Of a stretch of 64,000 nucleotides of DNA, positions 62,075-64,000 are shown piece by piece. Source of the stretch: Pseudomonadota bacterium (GTDB lineage Bacteria; Pseudomonadota; Alphaproteobacteria; UBA9655); contig JAFECQ010000020.1 of NCBI GenBank assembly GCA_018242065.1, forward strand, positions 122,694-186,693, in the 5' to 3' direction. The stretch's first letter is position 1, and each line of letters opens with the position of its first letter. Under the pieces are notes generated by a model. The model did no database searches, was not told the DNA's origin, and worked only from the letters and a program-made list of their open reading frames with translations. The translations under genes were made by a program, and so were the position numbers.

Positions 62075-63382
62075 GTGACAGTTGAAACACTTACCTTTGG
62101 GTCTTTAAGTATTCCTCAAAAAGGGAATTACATACGTCGTGTGATTCTGTCATGTATGATCGGCAACGCATTAGAGTGGTATGACTTTGCCCTTTATGGG
62201 TATTTTGCAACAACTATTGGACAACTTTTTTTCCCTAAATTCAGTACATTTGCCTCACTTATGGCCACATTTGGTATTTTTGCTGCTGGGTTTATCATGA
62301 GGCCACTGGGGGGTGTTATTTTTGGTCATATAGGCGACAAAATTGGAAGGAAAAGTGCACTTCTTTGGTCGATATACCTCATGGCTGTTCCAACAACACT
62401 CATAGGCCTTCTTCCCACTTATGATCAAATTGGTTGGCTCGCTCCTTTACTCTTAACCTTTATTCGCTTAGCTCAAGGCCTTTCAATGGGAGGCGAATTT
62501 ACGGGATCAATGATTTTCGTTGTGGAACACGCACAAACAGGAAACCGCGGCCTTTATGGGAGTTGGGTTGTTTTTAGTCTTCTTTTAGGAATTTTAGTAG
62601 GGTCCGCTGTCGCAACATCAACATGTTATTTTCTTTCTCAAGAAGATCTTTTGAATTGGGGATGGCGTATTCCCTTTCTTTTGAGCGTTGCTGGGGGCTT
62701 TATAGGAACAATCATGCGTCGCACCGTTCAAGAGCCCGAACAGTTTGTCGAGGCAAAAGAACGTCACAAAGAACATTCGACGCCAATCGTTGAACTCTTT
62801 AAATTTCATCTTAATACAATACTTTATGTTGTCACCATCGAGCTTACACTTTCGATTGGTTTTTACCTAATTGTTACCTTCATCAATAATTTTCTCACAG
62901 CCCTCCTTAATGTTGATATGGTTACAAGTCTCATGATGACAACTCTTAGCATGATCGGAATGGGCATTGTCATTCCTATTTCGGGATGGTTTTCTGATCG
63001 AATCGGTCGAAAAGCAGTATTAATTCCAAGCGCGCTTGCTTTTACTTTTTTTGCCTATCCTCTTTTCACAGCTCTTGAGGGAGGACTCGTATCCGCTCTT
63101 TTTGCTCAAGTTTCCCTCTCTTTTATTATGGGAGCTTTCTTTGCGCCCATTCCAGCAACTTTAGTTGAACTTTTTCCTGTCTCAGTACGTTATTCTGGGT
63201 TATCGATTTCTCATAGTTTAAGTATGGCCATCTTTGGAGGAAGCGCTCCTATCATTGCAACAGCACTTATCCATTTTACGGGAAATAATGCAGCCCCTGC
63301 GCTTTACTTAGGGATCGCTTCTCTTATTGCAGCAATTGCTCTTTTCTTTATGAAAGACAGGGCTAAATTAGAGTTGATGTAA
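62075..63382 (+). CDS. MFS transporter, ProP/ShiA type metabolite:H+ symporter
   Basis: The start is GTG at 62075, with TTTGGAG 8 bases upstream; an ATG four bases earlier is in another frame and meets a stop at once. The 435-residue protein has twelve membrane helices and the metabolite:H+ symporter (ProP) signature: IGNALEWYDFALYGYFATTI, FGHIGDKIGRKSALLWS (loop 2-3), RLAQGLSMGGEFTGSMIFVVEHA and GWFSDRIGRKAVLIP in the second half. Family members take up proline/betaine, shikimate, citrate or alpha-ketoglutarate. The substrate is unknown, but proline or betaine uptake is likely. Confidence 0.9.
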   Translation: MTVETLTFGSLSIPQKGNYIRRVILSCMIGNALEWYDFALYGYFATTIGQLFFPKFSTFASLMATFGIFAAGFIMRPLGGVIFGHIGDKIGRKSALLWSIYLMAVPTTLIGLLPTYDQIGWLAPLLLTFIRLAQGLSMGGEFTGSMIFVVEHAQTGNRGLYGSWVVFSLLLGILVGSAVATSTCYFLSQEDLLNWGWRIPFLLSVAGGFIGTIMRRTVQEPEQFVEAKERHKEHSTPIVELFKFHLNTILYVVTIELTLSIGFYLIVTFINNFLTALLNVDMVTSLMMTTLSMIGMGIVIPISGWFSDRIGRKAVLIPSALAFTFFAYPLFTALEGGLVSALFAQVSLSFIMGAFFAPIPATLVELFPVSVRYSGLSISHSLSMAIFGGSAPIIATALIHFTGNNAAPALYLGIASLIAAIALFFMKDRAKLELM

Positions 63383-63770
63383 AAGCATAATCCGCACATT
63401 GGATGCCACATTTTGGAAACCCGTCAGGACCCAAGTAAGGCTTACAGGAGGCATTTCTAGGCCCACATGTTCCAGATTCACAACTCCCTTCATTCGCATC
63501 ACAATAATAGCACCCATCTCGCATACAAAGTTCATAGAGTCGCATCCAGCGCGGCAATTGTTCGGGAGAAAGCCCGCTTGGGATAGCTTGACCGCTTGGA
63601 TCAAAACGAACACGAGAAACACCGTATTTTTCGATCAATCGTTCTCGTCCACGCTCCCCTACGTCCCATTGTGCATGAAAACGTAAGGAAACGTCAGGTA
63701 ATTCCTCTGCATAAACAAAAGTTAACCAAAGACAAGAAAGAAAAAAAAGGCTGAGAACTTGGCTTTTCAT
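63363..63770 (-). CDS. Cysteine-rich secreted protein, unknown family
   Basis: A 135-residue precursor with a signal peptide ending near LTFVYAEEL. The mature protein has eight cysteines crowded into its C-terminal half (ELCMRDGCYYCDANEGSC, CESGTCGPRNASC, then FPKCGIQCADYAF), which would form four disulfides in the periplasm or outside the cell. The N-terminal half (VSLRFHAQWDVGERGRERLI) is charged and has no cysteine. I recognise no family. The 3' end overlaps the convergent MFS gene by 20 bases. A signal peptide, a start with upstream purines and cysteine conservation support a real gene. Confidence 0.65.
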   Translation of the reverse strand: MKSQVLSLFFLSCLWLTFVYAEELPDVSLRFHAQWDVGERGRERLIEKYGVSRVRFDPSGQAIPSGLSPEQLPRWMRLYELCMRDGCYYCDANEGSCESGTCGPRNASCKPYLGPDGFPKCGIQCADYAFTSTLI

Positions 63771-63970
63771 TTTCTCCCCCCCTTAAAGAAATTTACGCCC
63801 ACAAAAGAATCTCACATTTTAAAAAATAAAAAAAGAGTTAAAAATGAGCATCAAATAAGCTTTATTATCTAGCAACTTATGCTGTAATAATTTTTATTCA
63901 GCCCAAAGAGAACGCCTTTATAGACTTTCTTTAATTTCGCTGTTTATTAGGTGATAATCCTATTCAACTC

Positions 63971-63998
63971 AAAAAAAAATCTAGGGGCTGTCCTAGAT
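63971..63998 (-). terminator. Rho-independent terminator for a leftward gene beyond the right edge
   Basis: ATCTAGG (63979-63985) and CCTAGAT (63992-63998) form a perfect 7-bp stem with loop GGCTGT. On the leftward strand the stem runs straight into nine T residues. That is a strong intrinsic terminator for a gene lying to the right of this window. The outer sequence GGGGCTGTCCTAGATAA could instead be the inverted end of an insertion sequence, which cannot be tested here. The rest of 63771-63970 is AT-rich and shows no gene. Confidence 0.55.
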
Positions 63999-64000
63999 AA

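Noticed and set aside
1..64000. CRISPR arrays, prophage or a complete insertion sequence
   Set aside because: No regularly spaced direct repeats, no cas genes, no phage structural genes and no transposase were seen. The VgrG module resembles phage tail spikes but is of the type VI kind.

Overview
The window looks like a piece of chromosome from a low-GC alphaproteobacterium, most likely a host-associated lineage such as Holosporales; that placement is an inference. The class assignment is firmer. It rests on a circularly permuted two-piece tmRNA gene, an alphaproteobacterial-type SspB, GapR (DUF2312), the F1-ATPase zeta-type inhibitor (DUF1476), DUF3572, a DnaA-like Hda protein, short RNase D, a DksA with an incomplete zinc site, and the short ProRS. 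No plasmid or phage backbone and no complete insertion sequence is visible. Coding density is high, with many 1 to 26 base overlaps between neighbouring genes.

Layout. 1-7.9 kb: a secreted beta-propeller phytase, mnmA, DUF3572 and DUF1476, then ubiE, dksA, a decayed higBA toxin-antitoxin locus next to a MITE-like palindrome, an ABC1/UbiB-like kinase, pyk and gapR. 7.9-14.7 kb: a membrane GGDEF/EAL protein with a ruined GGDEF site, then a leftward five-gene operon of type II secretion/type IV pilus parts (gspE, gspF, and L-, M- and P-like subunits) with no pilin or secretin. 14.8-22.1 kb: lolA, ftsK, a tiny secreted protein, an ArgO-like exporter, sixA, hda, an AI-2E family permease, a CDP-alcohol phosphatidyltransferase and DUF2066. 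22.2-24.7 kb: an AlgI/AlgJ-like polysaccharide O-acetylation pair. 24.9-27.0 kb: SH3 protein, dut and coaBC. 27.1-32.5 kb: tRNA-Leu(CAG), rnd, then kdsD-lptC-lptA-lptB-proS. This couples Kdo synthesis and LPS transport, without the rpoN often found after lptB.

32.6-41.6 kb: a small secreted protein, a thioredoxin-fold protein whose start region lies in a 12-bp inverted repeat, a secreted phospholipase D family protein, a HisC-like aminotransferase, and a complete RND tripartite efflux operon. 41.7-45.6 kb: a two-domain ABC permease with its ATPase, then ssrA (tmRNA) immediately upstream of sspB, so the tagging RNA and the adaptor that reads the tag sit together. 45.8-57.5 kb: a fused indolepyruvate ferredoxin oxidoreductase, a yefM-yoeB toxin-antitoxin pair with its operator, tkt-gap, a flavin reductase-like protein, a TldD/PmbA-type protease pair and threonine ammonia-lyase.

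57.5-60.7 kb: a leftward vgrG - MORN-repeat protein - PAAR-like (DUF4280) module, the spike end of a type VI-like contractile injection system, with no sheath or baseplate genes here. 60.8-64 kb: a lone TrpX-like substrate-binding protein, an MFS ProP-type transporter, a cysteine-rich secreted protein, and a terminator for a gene lying beyond the right edge.

The most unusual points are the ssrA-sspB adjacency with a long, divergent tag, the orphan VgrG spike module with a perfect 16-residue repeat blade, the fossil higBA locus, the possible ATT start of the ABC permease, and two hairpins that bury ribosome binding sites (ftsK and the thioredoxin-fold gene).
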